A DNA stretch of 17,503 nucleotides, taken from the NCBI GenBank assembly GCA_049297375.1, contig JBAQUF010000028.1, forward strand, positions 1-17,503, written 5' to 3'. This DNA comes from JAAZNV01 sp049297375 (GTDB lineage Bacteria > Patescibacteriota > WWE3 > UBA101185 > UBA10185). Shown here one piece after another: positions 5,880 through 13,261 of this stretch; position 1 is the first letter of the stretch, and every line of letters starts with the position of its first letter. The translations under genes and the position numbers were made by a program. Below the pieces are notes generated by a model. That model saw only the letters and a program-made list of their open reading frames with translations, was not told the origin of the DNA and made no database searches.

Positions 5880-6959
5880 ATGTTTAAACGTAAACTCTCT
5901 ATTAAAAAACAATTTAGTAAAGCAGAAAGCCTAATAAGGAGATTATTTTCTTTAAAAGTTATTAAAATAATCTTTATAACTCTTTTTATTCTAATTGTAT
6001 CACCAGCAATAATATTTCTTGTGCTCAAACCAAAAGTTCAAAGCAACATTAACTATGGAGTAACATTTAGCAATAAATATGCAGAGCAAATAGGTTTAAA
6101 CTGGAAAGAAGTTTATATTAAGATACTAGATGATCTTGGATTAAAGAATATAAGACTTGTTGCATACTGGGATGAAATTGAAGAAACGGAAGACAATTAT
6201 AATTATTCAAATATTAAATTTCAACTTGATGAAGCAGAAAAAAGAAATTTAAGCGTTATTCTCTCAATTGGAAGAAAAGTTCCACGGTATCCAGAATGTT
6301 TTGAACCTATATGGTGGAAAGAATTATCAAGCAATAGTTTAAGGGATCAAGCACTACTGGAATATATAAAAGAAACTGTAAATACATTTAAGGATTATGA
6401 GTCAATAAAAATGTGGCAAGTAGAAAACGAACCATTTTGGCCCTTTGGAACATGTGACACACCTGAAATAAGGAAAGAGATTGTCGAAAAAGAAGTTGAG
6501 CTAGTTAAAAGTTTGGACTCAAGACCTATTCTTGTTCAAGATAGCGGAGAAGGAGGATTTTGGAGACCTACATACAATATGGGTGATTATCTTGGTATAT
6601 CAATGTATAGAAAGATTTGGTATAACTTTTGGGGAGTATTTTTTGGTAAATTTATATATTTTCAATACCCATTAAGTCATTGGACCTATAAAATAAAGGC
6701 CAATTTAGTAGGAGTGCCAATGGATAAAATAATAATTACAGAGCTTCAAGGAGAGCCGTGGGGACCAGGTATAAACTCAGAGCTTTCCGAGGAGGAGAAA
6801 GATAAAACAATGAGTAGAAATGATTTCTTATCTACTATTAGTTATGCACAAAAATCTGGATTTAAAGACTTATACTTGTGGGGAGTAGAGTGGTGGTATT
6901 TTGAAAAGCTTCAAGGGAATTCTTTTTACTGGGATACAGCAAAAGCCTTGTTTAAGTAA
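5880..6959 (+). CDS. Membrane-anchored TIM-barrel glycoside hydrolase (GH5/GH42-like)
   Basis: A 359-residue protein with a basic N-terminus, one membrane segment (about 28-50) and a barrel-type catalytic domain outside the membrane. WQVENEPFW supplies the likely acid/base Glu184 and IIITELQGEPW the likely nucleophile Glu288, the arrangement of clan A retaining glycosidases; the exact family (GH5, GH39, GH42) cannot be settled by eye. Its many Trp residues (WWKEL, WGVEWWYF) fit carbohydrate binding. It is third in the operon, seven bases after GH1. An outside anchored hydrolase plus a cytoplasmic GH1 suggests two-step glycan breakdown. The 3' end overlaps the converging deoxyribosyltransferase-like gene by 34 bases. 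Confidence 0.8.
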   Translation: MFKRKLSIKKQFSKAESLIRRLFSLKVIKIIFITLFILIVSPAIIFLVLKPKVQSNINYGVTFSNKYAEQIGLNWKEVYIKILDDLGLKNIRLVAYWDEIEETEDNYNYSNIKFQLDEAEKRNLSVILSIGRKVPRYPECFEPIWWKELSSNSLRDQALLEYIKETVNTFKDYESIKMWQVENEPFWPFGTCDTPEIRKEIVEKEVELVKSLDSRPILVQDSGEGGFWRPTYNMGDYLGISMYRKIWYNFWGVFFGKFIYFQYPLSHWTYKIKANLVGVPMDKIIITELQGEPWGPGINSELSEEEKDKTMSRNDFLSTISYAQKSGFKDLYLWGVEWWYFEKLQGNSFYWDTAKALFK

Positions 6960-7354
6960 GGAACTAGCTTTTCCTTTAAATCCTCCATGTCTTCAAATTC
7001 AAAGTATTCATCGCTTATACTTTTTACTCTTGGAGAATCAGTCCCTTCTTTAAACGCAAGGAGTATTTTCTTATCTAAGGCTTTTGCATAACCAGCTTCC
7101 ATTGCCATTCCTTCACTTAATTCATTATGATTTACATAAGCTATTACTCCATCACATTCTCTCATTGTAGTAAAAACCATTTTTGATGATTCTTCTCTTG
7201 GAATATCAATATTTTGCCAATTTTTGACATCTCTATCAAAGATAAACGTGGTGTGCCCCAGATCATTTAATATTGAAGATAACTGCTCAAGCTCTTTTCC
7301 AAGCTGAGGCTTATCTTTAGCCGCAGAGTATTTATATATTATGCAAAATTTCAT
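6926..7354 (-). CDS. Nucleoside 2-deoxyribosyltransferase-like protein
   Basis: A 142-residue cytoplasmic protein with the Rossmann-like fold pattern of the nucleoside 2-deoxyribosyltransferase superfamily. An N-terminal strand (KFCIIYKYS) is followed by a long helix, then CDGVIAYV (67-74) and SEGMAMEAGYAKAL (80-93), with Glu86 in the position of the family's catalytic glutamate in the G-x-x-x-E-x-G motif. Relatives transfer deoxyribose between bases or hydrolyse nucleotide N-glycosidic bonds (DNPH1/Rcl type). Many small members are uncharacterised, so transferase activity is not certain. Transcribed toward the glycosidase, with a 34-base tail-to-tail overlap. It follows the ROK gene by 49 bases and may be co-transcribed. 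Confidence 0.75.
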   Translation of the reverse strand: MKFCIIYKYSAAKDKPQLGKELEQLSSILNDLGHTTFIFDRDVKNWQNIDIPREESSKMVFTTMRECDGVIAYVNHNELSEGMAMEAGYAKALDKKILLAFKEGTDSPRVKSISDEYFEFEDMEDLKEKLVPYLNKAFAVSQ

Positions 7355-7403
7355 ATTTTATCTAATTACTTATTAACAAAATACTTTCTATTACTTTATT
7401 TTA

Positions 7404-8240
7404 TTATAAGGTCTTACTAAGTAAAACAAAACCTCCATATACACCAGAGTCGTCTTCAAGAAGTGATTTCTTTATTTCTGGAATATTAAAGAATGTTTGT
7501 TTTTTCAATTCTTCATTAAGATAAGGATAAAAAAGATCAAAATTATAATTTGACATTCCACCACCCAATACTACTATTTCCGGCCTCCACATAGCAGTTA
7601 TATTTATTATTCCTGTTGATAAATGTTTTGCATATTTTTTCCATATTTCTTTATCAATATCACCCTTAGGCTTTACACCATATCTTGTTTCAAACATAGA
7701 ACCTGAGCAATATGATTCAAAGGTTCCAGAAAGACCACTTTTATCCACTAAGGTGTCAGACTCACATATTACATGGTGTCCTGGTTCAGAACTAATTAGT
7801 TTAAAACCTTCCTTTTCTTTTAGAATAAGGGCTCCGCCAACGCCACTACTTAAAGTTAAGTAAGCAACATCTGTTTTTTCCTTCCCTGAACCAAAGTAAG
7901 CTTCTCCTAAAGCTCCAAGGGCTGCATCATTTTCAACATAAAAAGGAATACGTCTTAAAACTTCAGGAAGAAGAGAGTTAAAGTTGAGTCCATTTAAAGC
8001 AGGAAAGTTTGGGCTTTTAATAAATTTTTTATTAGTTTTATCATTTATACCAGTAACACCTAGTACAATAGCTTTAATATCTTGATTGTCTCTAACACCA
8101 TATACAGCATCAATCATTAACTTTTTTTGTTCTTCTAAGTCCTGATCTGTAGAAAACTTTATTATCTTATGTATACTTACTAAATCCTTAGTTGAAGCCA
8201 CTCTAGTGTTTGATTTACCTATATCAATAGAAATATACAT
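7404..8240 (-). CDS. ROK family sugar kinase-like protein
   Basis: A 278-residue ROK-family protein with no DNA-binding domain, so probably a sugar (glucose/N-acetylhexosamine type) kinase. ATP phosphate loop 1 is DIGKSNTRVA (6-15), the catalytic aspartate is Asp105 in VENDAALGALGEAYFGSG, and the second phosphate loop is LSSGVGGALI (130-139). EPGHH (152-156) holds the family histidine. Unusually, the CxCGxxGCxE zinc motif that normally follows is absent: only Cys159 and Cys178 occur nearby. The enzyme is also short (families usually 290-320). A link to the glycosidase operon upstream (phosphorylating released hexose) is plausible but inferred. A 16-base palindrome lies directly before its start. 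Confidence 0.85.
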   Translation of the reverse strand: MYISIDIGKSNTRVASTKDLVSIHKIIKFSTDQDLEEQKKLMIDAVYGVRDNQDIKAIVLGVTGINDKTNKKFIKSPNFPALNGLNFNSLLPEVLRRIPFYVENDAALGALGEAYFGSGKEKTDVAYLTLSSGVGGALILKEKEGFKLISSEPGHHVICESDTLVDKSGLSGTFESYCSGSMFETRYGVKPKGDIDKEIWKKYAKHLSTGIINITAMWRPEIVVLGGGMSNYNFDLFYPYLNEELKKQTFFNIPEIKKSLLEDDSGVYGGFVLLSKTL

Positions 8241-8241
8241 T

Positions 8242-8257
8242 GCTAATAAATATTAGC
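8242..8257. promoter_or_regulatory. Palindrome at the ROK gene start (candidate operator)
   Basis: GCTAATA AA TATTAGC is a perfect 7-bp inverted repeat ending one base before the ROK start codon, in the 131-base divergent region shared with the patatin gene. A minus-strand TATAGT (8263-8258) would start transcription inside it. It could bind a repressor or be a hairpin at the mRNA 5' end. No regulator gene is nearby. Confidence 0.4.
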
Positions 8258-8286
8258 ACTATATTATTCAGTGTAATAGATCAATA

Positions 8287-8315
8287 CTGATATATTAATT
8301 GTTTCCTTGTATAAT
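8287..8315 (+). promoter_or_regulatory. Promoter of the patatin-epimerase-cyclophilin unit
   Basis: CTGATA (8287-8292), 17 bases, perfect TATAAT (8310-8315). Predicted start is near 8322, giving a 50-base leader without a Shine-Dalgarno site but with a small ATTTG/CAAAT hairpin (8351-8365) just before the ATG. Confidence 0.6.
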
Positions 8316-8371
8316 TGAATAGCAGGTTGGTTTAGCTAAATACTCAATTTATTTGCTTAACAAATATTTAT

Positions 8372-9214
8372 ATGTTTACGTCAAATACAAAAAGGAAAAA
8401 GGTAGGACTTGCTTTAGGTAGCGGAGGATGGAAAGGAATAGCTCATATTGGAGTTATTAAAGCCCTAGTTGAAAATGATATTCCAATTGATTTTATTGCA
8501 GGAAGCAGTGCTGGTTCGTTAGTTGGAGGGATATATGCAGCTTTAGGGGATATAAATAAAGTTGAGGATGTCATTAACAAATTCAATAAAAAAGATTTAT
8601 TTACAGTTTTTTCTGATCCTACAATGAAAACAGGAGTAATAAAAGGAAACAAGGTAGTTAAATTTATAAATGATGTTGCAGGAAAGGTTAATATTGAAGA
8701 TTTAAAAATACCTTTTTGTGCTGTTGCGACAGATTTACTTAATGGAACTCCAGTTTACATCACTAAAGGAAGCTTATCTAATGCAATAAGAGCCAGCTCA
8801 TCAGTACCTCTACTTTTTGAGGTTCCTACATATAAAGATAAGTACCTGCTAGATGGAGGAATAGTTGAAGCAGTGCCAACGGAAGCAGTAAAAAAGATGG
8901 GGGCTGATATAGTTATTGGGGTAAACTTGTTTTACAATTCCTTTCCAATTAAAGATGTTCCAAGGAATGGAAAAAGAATAACAAAACCTGAAATTTTTCT
9001 TATTTCTTACAGGGCAATACTAAATAGACTAGCTTATTACAGTGATAAAGAATCTGATGTATCAATAGGACCAATAATGTCTACTCCTTTAAATTCTGAT
9101 TTAAGCATAAAATGGTTTACTAATTTTGTAGCAGAAAAAGGAATAGTAAAAGCTGGTGAAAAAGCTGCTCTTAGAATGATTCCAAAGATTAAAAAATTAA
9201 TAGAGGAAGAATAA
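8372..9214 (+). CDS. Patatin-like phospholipase (RssA/YlbK type)
   Basis: A 280-residue patatin-fold lipid acyl hydrolase. The oxyanion-hole loop is GSGGWKGIAHIG (16-27), the nucleophile Ser46 lies in GSSAG (44-48), and the catalytic Asp161 in LLDGGIVEAVP; the Ser-Asp dyad is therefore complete. It resembles the compact RssA/YlbK/NTE-domain bacterial proteins. No signal peptide or membrane segment, so cytoplasmic or peripheral on the inner membrane face. Substrate probably phospholipid or lysophospholipid; CPR bacteria that scavenge lipids could use such an enzyme to remodel acquired phospholipids, but that is inference. First gene of a tightly linked run: the decarboxylase starts two bases after its stop. 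Confidence 0.92.
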   Translation: MFTSNTKRKKVGLALGSGGWKGIAHIGVIKALVENDIPIDFIAGSSAGSLVGGIYAALGDINKVEDVINKFNKKDLFTVFSDPTMKTGVIKGNKVVKFINDVAGKVNIEDLKIPFCAVATDLLNGTPVYITKGSLSNAIRASSSVPLLFEVPTYKDKYLLDGGIVEAVPTEAVKKMGADIVIGVNLFYNSFPIKDVPRNGKRITKPEIFLISYRAILNRLAYYSDKESDVSIGPIMSTPLNSDLSIKWFTNFVAEKGIVKAGEKAALRMIPKIKKLIEEE

Positions 9215-9216
9215 AT

Positions 9217-10173
9217 ATGAAAACAATAGTAGTAACAGGTGGAGCAGGATTTTTAGGAAGTCATCTTTGTGATCTTCTTGTGGAAGAAGGCAACCACGTT
9301 ATTTGTATAGATAATCTTTTTACTGGAAATAAGGACAATATAGAACATTTAATTGAAAATAAAAACTTTGAGTTTATTAACCACGATATTATCAATTCAA
9401 TATACCTAGATAACGTTATTATTGACCAAATATATAATTTAGCTTGTCCAGCTTCTCCCATTCATTATCAGTTAAATCCAGTTAGAACAATTAAAGCAAA
9501 CACTTTAGGAGTAATTAACATGCTAGGGTTGGCAAAAAAACACAAGGCAAGAATACTTCAAGCTTCAACATCAGAAGTTTACGGAGATCCACTAGAACAC
9601 CCTCAAAAAGAAACATATAGAGGAAATGTAAATACAATAGGTCCAAGAGCTTGCTATGATGAGGGGAAAAGGGTTGCAGAAACGCTGTTCTTTGACTACA
9701 AAAGACAGCATGATATGAATATTAAAATAGTTAGAATATTTAACACTTATGGACCAAGAATGTATGAAAATGATGGAAGGGTAATTTCCAACTTTATTGT
9801 TCAGGCACTAAAAAACGAGCCTATAACAATATATGGGGATGGTTCACAAACTAGATCCTTTTGTTATGTTTCAGACTTAATTAAAGGAATGCATAAGATG
9901 ATGAATACAGATGATTTTACTGGCCCTGTAAACATTGGAAACCCAGGTGAATACAGCATATTAGAGCTTGCAAAAAAGATAGTTAAAATGACTTCTTCTA
10001 GGTCTGAGATAGTATTTAAAAATCTTCCTGAAGATGATCCTAAAAAAAGAAAGCCAGATATTTCCTTGGCTAAAGAAAAGCTTAATTGGGAACCAACATT
10101 TGATGTAAATGAAGGATTAAAAATTACAATAGATTACTTTACTAAGAAACTAAAATTAGGAGAAGGGAAATGA
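9217..10173 (+). CDS. UDP-glucuronate decarboxylase (UDP-xylose synthase)
   Basis: Converts UDP-glucuronate to UDP-xylose plus CO2 with bound NAD; cytoplasmic extended short-chain dehydrogenase, 318 residues. The NAD loop is TGGAGFLG (7-14), the active-site pair Tyr147-Lys151 sits in GPRACYDEGKRVAE, and STSEVYGDP (117-125) carries Glu120. The GPRACYDEGKR and ACPASP stretches are typical of UXS rather than of GalE or RmlB. It supplies xylose for surface glycans, which fits the GT39-like gene further on. A good Shine-Dalgarno site (GAGGAAG) lies within the end of the patatin gene. Its stop overlaps the cyclophilin start by four bases (ATGA), indicating translational coupling. Confidence 0.95.
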   Translation: MKTIVVTGGAGFLGSHLCDLLVEEGNHVICIDNLFTGNKDNIEHLIENKNFEFINHDIINSIYLDNVIIDQIYNLACPASPIHYQLNPVRTIKANTLGVINMLGLAKKHKARILQASTSEVYGDPLEHPQKETYRGNVNTIGPRACYDEGKRVAETLFFDYKRQHDMNIKIVRIFNTYGPRMYENDGRVISNFIVQALKNEPITIYGDGSQTRSFCYVSDLIKGMHKMMNTDDFTGPVNIGNPGEYSILELAKKIVKMTSSRSEIVFKNLPEDDPKKRKPDISLAKEKLNWEPTFDVNEGLKITIDYFTKKLKLGEGK

Positions 10174-10823
10174 AAACAAAGCTAATGCTTGTACTTGCAC
10201 TTGTCCCCATATTTATCTTTATCATTGTAATTGTATTAAACGATAAAAACTTTGGAGGTACTCCATATAAAAATCCTACTGAACTTGCCAAAGAAGCTAA
10301 AGACAAAGAAAAACTATCTCCTCCTACTACTAAAGTAGATGTAACTAAAGACTATAGAGCAATATTAAAAACAACGTATGGAAATATTGAGATAAAGATA
10401 AATGCTATAGATACTCCAATTACAGCTACAAACTTTATATATCTTTCAAAGTTAGGTTTTTACAACAATACTATATTTCATAGAGTAATTAAGGATTTTA
10501 TGATTCAAGGAGGAGATCCTAAAGGCGATGGGACAGGAGGTCCAGGATACACATTTAAGGATGAGTTGCTGGAAGGGGAATATGAAAGAGGAGTTGTTGC
10601 TATGGCAAATGCAGGTCCAAATACAAACGGTAGCCAATTTTTTATAATGCACAAAAGCATGGATCTTCCAAAAAGCTATGTCATATTTGGAAAGGTTATA
10701 AACGGAATGGACGTTGTAGATAAAATTGCTAACGTTCCTGTTGAAGGCAACAAGTCCGGAGAAATATCTAAACCAATTAACCCTATGATAATTGAATCGG
10801 TTGAAATTATAGAAGGGCAGTAG
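10170..10823 (+). CDS. Membrane-anchored cyclophilin-type peptidyl-prolyl isomerase
   Basis: Catalyses cis-trans isomerisation of proline bonds, here outside the membrane. Residues 5-23 form an uncleaved signal anchor, a charged linker follows to about 58, and the cyclophilin domain fills 62-217. Active-site residues visible: Arg105 in FHRVIKDFMIQGG, Gln113, Asn-rich AMANAGPNTNGSQFFI with Phe157, and VIFGKV. The tryptophan that binds cyclosporin in human cyclophilin A is replaced around MDLPKSY (Leu166), so low drug sensitivity is expected, as in many bacterial members. A GGAGAAGG Shine-Dalgarno site lies in the upstream gene's end. A folding helper for exported proteins. Confidence 0.95.
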   Translation: MKTKLMLVLALVPIFIFIIVIVLNDKNFGGTPYKNPTELAKEAKDKEKLSPPTTKVDVTKDYRAILKTTYGNIEIKINAIDTPITATNFIYLSKLGFYNNTIFHRVIKDFMIQGGDPKGDGTGGPGYTFKDELLEGEYERGVVAMANAGPNTNGSQFFIMHKSMDLPKSYVIFGKVINGMDVVDKIANVPVEGNKSGEISKPINPMIIESVEIIEGQ

Positions 10824-10850
10824 TAGTACATAAGAAAAACAAATTTCTTG

Positions 10851-10856
10851 TATAAT
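10851..10856 (+). promoter_or_regulatory. Candidate -10 box for the lipoprotein gene
   Basis: Perfect TATAAT in the context TTCTTGTATAATT, nearly the same as the patatin promoter (TTCCTTGTATAATT). No clear -35 box lies upstream. Predicted start near 10863, giving a 66-base leader. Confidence 0.5.
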
Positions 10857-10884
10857 TTGCTTACAGATGGTTGTTTGATATTTA

Positions 10885-10913
10885 TAAACCTTAATTTAAT
10901 TAGTTTAGGTTTA
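10885..10913 (+). promoter_or_regulatory. Hairpin in the lipoprotein leader
   Basis: TAAACCT (10885-10891) pairs perfectly with AGGTTTA (10907-10913) over 7 bp. The stem ends five bases before the Shine-Dalgarno stretch AAAGGA (10918-10923). It may tune translation; no U-run follows, so it is not a terminator. Confidence 0.3.
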
Positions 10914-10928
10914 AAAGAAAGGAAAAAT

Positions 10929-11576
10929 ATGAAAAGAAAATTATTTTCTATAGCGGGGTTAATACTTGTGTCTATTTTATTAACTGGGTGTGCTCCTAAA
11001 AACAAGGAAGAAGGCATTTCAACCTCAAAAGAAGATTCATCACAAGAAGAAAACTTAAGTGGAAGCTTATTAGATCTTGTTAAACTTGGTAAGAACGTTA
11101 AATGTACATTTGGAGCTAAGGACGAAAATGGAGAAAGTATTGGAACAACATATGTTTCAGGTAACAAATCTAGGTCAGATTTTATTGCTACTACCTCAGA
11201 TGGTCAAGAATTTGAATCTCACTCAATAACGGATAATGATTGGATATATATTTGGACTTCTCAAACAGAACAAGGTACAAAGATGAAATTATCTGAATTA
11301 CCAAAAAATGATGAAATAGATAAAGTTTCCAAGTCAGAATCTCTGGAGAGCTTCAATGAAAATTTTGACTACAAATGCTCCAAGTGGATAGTTGATGAAA
11401 GCAAATTTAATGTTCCAAGTAATATTACATTCGTAGACTTCACTGAAATTATGAAAAATATGCAAACACAAACAGAAAATCTTAAGGAAAATCTAAAAGG
11501 TATGTGTGGGGCGTGTGATCTTGCTGGAGATACAGACAAAGCAGCTGAATGCAAGAAAAGTCTTGGATGTGAATAA
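10929..11576 (+). CDS. Unknown lipoprotein with a four-cysteine C-terminal tail
   Basis: A 215-residue exported lipoprotein. The signal MKRKLFSIAGLILVSILLTG ends in lipobox LLTG-Cys21. The frame is open upstream to 10848, but ATG 10929 is the true start: it has a good Shine-Dalgarno site (AGAAAGGA, five bases away) and yields an intact lipoprotein signal. After a Ser/Glu-rich linker comes a domain of short strands (about 50-170) reminiscent of LolA/LppX-like lipid-binding lipoproteins (VKCTFG, GTTYVSGNKSRSDF, SHSITDNDWIYIW), an impression rather than a proven match. The last 24 residues hold Cys193, 196, 208 and 214 (C-x2-C-x11-C-x5-C). Function unknown. Confidence 0.85.
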   Translation: MKRKLFSIAGLILVSILLTGCAPKNKEEGISTSKEDSSQEENLSGSLLDLVKLGKNVKCTFGAKDENGESIGTTYVSGNKSRSDFIATTSDGQEFESHSITDNDWIYIWTSQTEQGTKMKLSELPKNDEIDKVSKSESLESFNENFDYKCSKWIVDESKFNVPSNITFVDFTEIMKNMQTQTENLKENLKGMCGACDLAGDTDKAAECKKSLGCE

Positions 11577-11589
11577 ATCAGTTAACAAC

Positions 11590-11605
11590 AACCTTATTAA
11601 GGGTT
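11590..11605. terminator. Weak hairpin between converging genes
   Basis: AACCTT ATTA AGGGTT forms a 6-bp stem (one G-T) between the lipoprotein and elp3 stop codons. No convincing T-run on either strand, so only a weak candidate for a shared terminator. Confidence 0.25.
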
Positions 11606-11614
11606 ACTAAATAC

Positions 11615-13261
11615 TTAAAGGTCTAAGTGCTGATACAGAACACCATCTTTAAACCCATTATTTCTGTAATAAAGTCTTGTACCAACTGAGGATATTACTG
11701 AAAGTCTTGAGTATTTATTATCTTTAGATATTTCTATTGCCTTTTGTATTAATCTCTTTCCTAGGCCAGAATGTTGAGCCTTGCCTTTTTCTTCGTCTCC
11801 TATTCCAAGAGTTTGACCATATACATGAACCTCTCTTATTATTGCAGAGTTATTAAGCTCTTTAATGAAGTTAGAAATGTTGCTTCTAGGCAAAGATAGT
11901 CTTAAAAATCCCACTATTTTATCCCCTTTAGTTATATATTCTAAAAAGTATTCTGTAGAGGAAGATGTATCATAGCTTGTTATATTCAAAACTAAGTCCT
12001 GGTGATTAATTTCTTCGTTTTTAATTTCTCTAGATCTTATTTCTACAATCCTTTTGCCAGACTCTTCAATGCTTTTTTCTACTATTTGTCTAAAGTTGCT
12101 TTTTTTATTACCAGCAAATATATCTTCTGATGATATATCTCTTATTACTCTTGTTATTCTGCAATATCTTGGGGTTAGAAGAAAACATTTTGTTAAAACA
12201 TTAAGAGTTTGCTTTTCAGTATATGGTTTCCACTTTCCTTTATTATAGTAATCAAAGAGTTTCGTATTTTGTATTAAGGAACATGGATATATTTTCAATT
12301 CATCTGGCTTAAACCTTTTATCACTAAATAGCTTTTTAAAATCACTAATATCTTCCTTAGGGTCAGATCCTAAAAGGTTAGGCATCCAGTGAGCATGTAT
12401 TTTAAATCCTCCCATTCTTAAAAGTTTGAATGCATTTGCTGTTGATTCTACATTATGTCCTCTATTGTTTAGCTTTAATACACTGTTATTTAAACTTTGT
12501 ACTCCAATTTGTACTTTTGTAGCACCTAATTTCCTTAACTTTATTACCTCATCTTTTGTAATATAATCAGGTCTTGTTTCCACTACTAATCCTACACATC
12601 TGGTTTTTGCTGTTTCATTTTCTTTTTGTGCATTCATTAAGGATTTCCAAGAGCATTTTTTATCTAGTAAAGACTTAGTTATGTATTTAGTAGATTTTGA
12701 TGTGAAGTCATTCATAGCATCAAAACATCTTTTAATAAACCAAATTTGATAGCTTTTTGGATAATAGGACCAAGTTCCTCCAAGAATAATTAACTCAACC
12801 TTATCTGTAGAGTGTCCAATGTTTTTATATGCAACGAGCCTATTGAAGACCTGAAGGTAGGGATCAAACTTATTTGAATACGCTCTTTGAGCTCCTGGTT
12901 CTGAGGATATGTAGCTTTTAGGCATATTAGGGTCATTAGGGCAGTAAATACAGTTTCCAGGGCATGGATAAGGCTTAGTTAGCACCATGACTGGGGTAAC
13001 TCCAGACAATGTTCTAACCTTTTTCATTCTTATTAAAGATAAGAAGTATTTCTCATTGGTGTTACTAAGGTTTAATTCTTTTTTATAGTGTTTAAAAAGG
13101 TTAATGATCTGTGATTTGGAGAACATTGTTGTCTCAACAGAAGGATGTTTGCACATAATTTTAGAAATATCTTGTTCACTAGGGTTTTTTAAAGATAAGA
13201 TTTCTTTCACTATTTGAAGTAGAATATCTTTGTTAGTTTTATTATTGTTTTTTGTTTTCAT
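11615..13261 (-). CDS. elp3: Elp3: radical SAM and acetyltransferase enzyme for tRNA U34 carboxymethylation
   Basis: The catalytic subunit of Elongator, here stand-alone. It uses acetyl-CoA and radical S-adenosylmethionine chemistry to add a carboxymethyl group to uridine 34 of tRNAs (cm5U). All 548 residues are present: N-terminal tRNA-binding part (about 1-90), the iron-sulfur motif Cys100-x3-Cys104-x2-Cys107 in PCPGNCIYCPND, EPGAQRAYSNKFDPYLQ (121-137), VELIILGGTWS (155-165), VVETRPD (226-232), VQIGVQSL (250-257), and a C-terminal GNAT domain with acetyl-CoA loop QHSGLGKRL (496-504) and the TRLYYRNNGF motif (528-537). Elp3 is general in archaea and eukaryotes but patchy in bacteria. Its ATG abuts that of a Trm9-like methyltransferase on the other strand. 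No clear promoter or Shine-Dalgarno site seen. Confidence 0.95.
   Translation of the reverse strand: MKTKNNNKTNKDILLQIVKEILSLKNPSEQDISKIMCKHPSVETTMFSKSQIINLFKHYKKELNLSNTNEKYFLSLIRMKKVRTLSGVTPVMVLTKPYPCPGNCIYCPNDPNMPKSYISSEPGAQRAYSNKFDPYLQVFNRLVAYKNIGHSTDKVELIILGGTWSYYPKSYQIWFIKRCFDAMNDFTSKSTKYITKSLLDKKCSWKSLMNAQKENETAKTRCVGLVVETRPDYITKDEVIKLRKLGATKVQIGVQSLNNSVLKLNNRGHNVESTANAFKLLRMGGFKIHAHWMPNLLGSDPKEDISDFKKLFSDKRFKPDELKIYPCSLIQNTKLFDYYNKGKWKPYTEKQTLNVLTKCFLLTPRYCRITRVIRDISSEDIFAGNKKSNFRQIVEKSIEESGKRIVEIRSREIKNEEINHQDLVLNITSYDTSSSTEYFLEYITKGDKIVGFLRLSLPRSNISNFIKELNNSAIIREVHVYGQTLGIGDEEKGKAQHSGLGKRLIQKAIEISKDNKYSRLSVISSVGTRLYYRNNGFKDGVLYQHLDL

Noticed and set aside
10848..10928. In-frame extension of the lipoprotein gene upstream to ATG 10848
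   Set aside because: It would start before the predicted transcription start, has no ribosome-binding site and would bury the lipoprotein signal 27 residues inside. The ATG at 10929 has a good site and an intact signal.
10676..11167. 163-codon minus-strand open frame across the cyclophilin end and lipoprotein start
   Set aside because: It is antisense to two well-supported genes and a promoter, and its translation is low-complexity Ser/Leu/Pro without recognisable domains.
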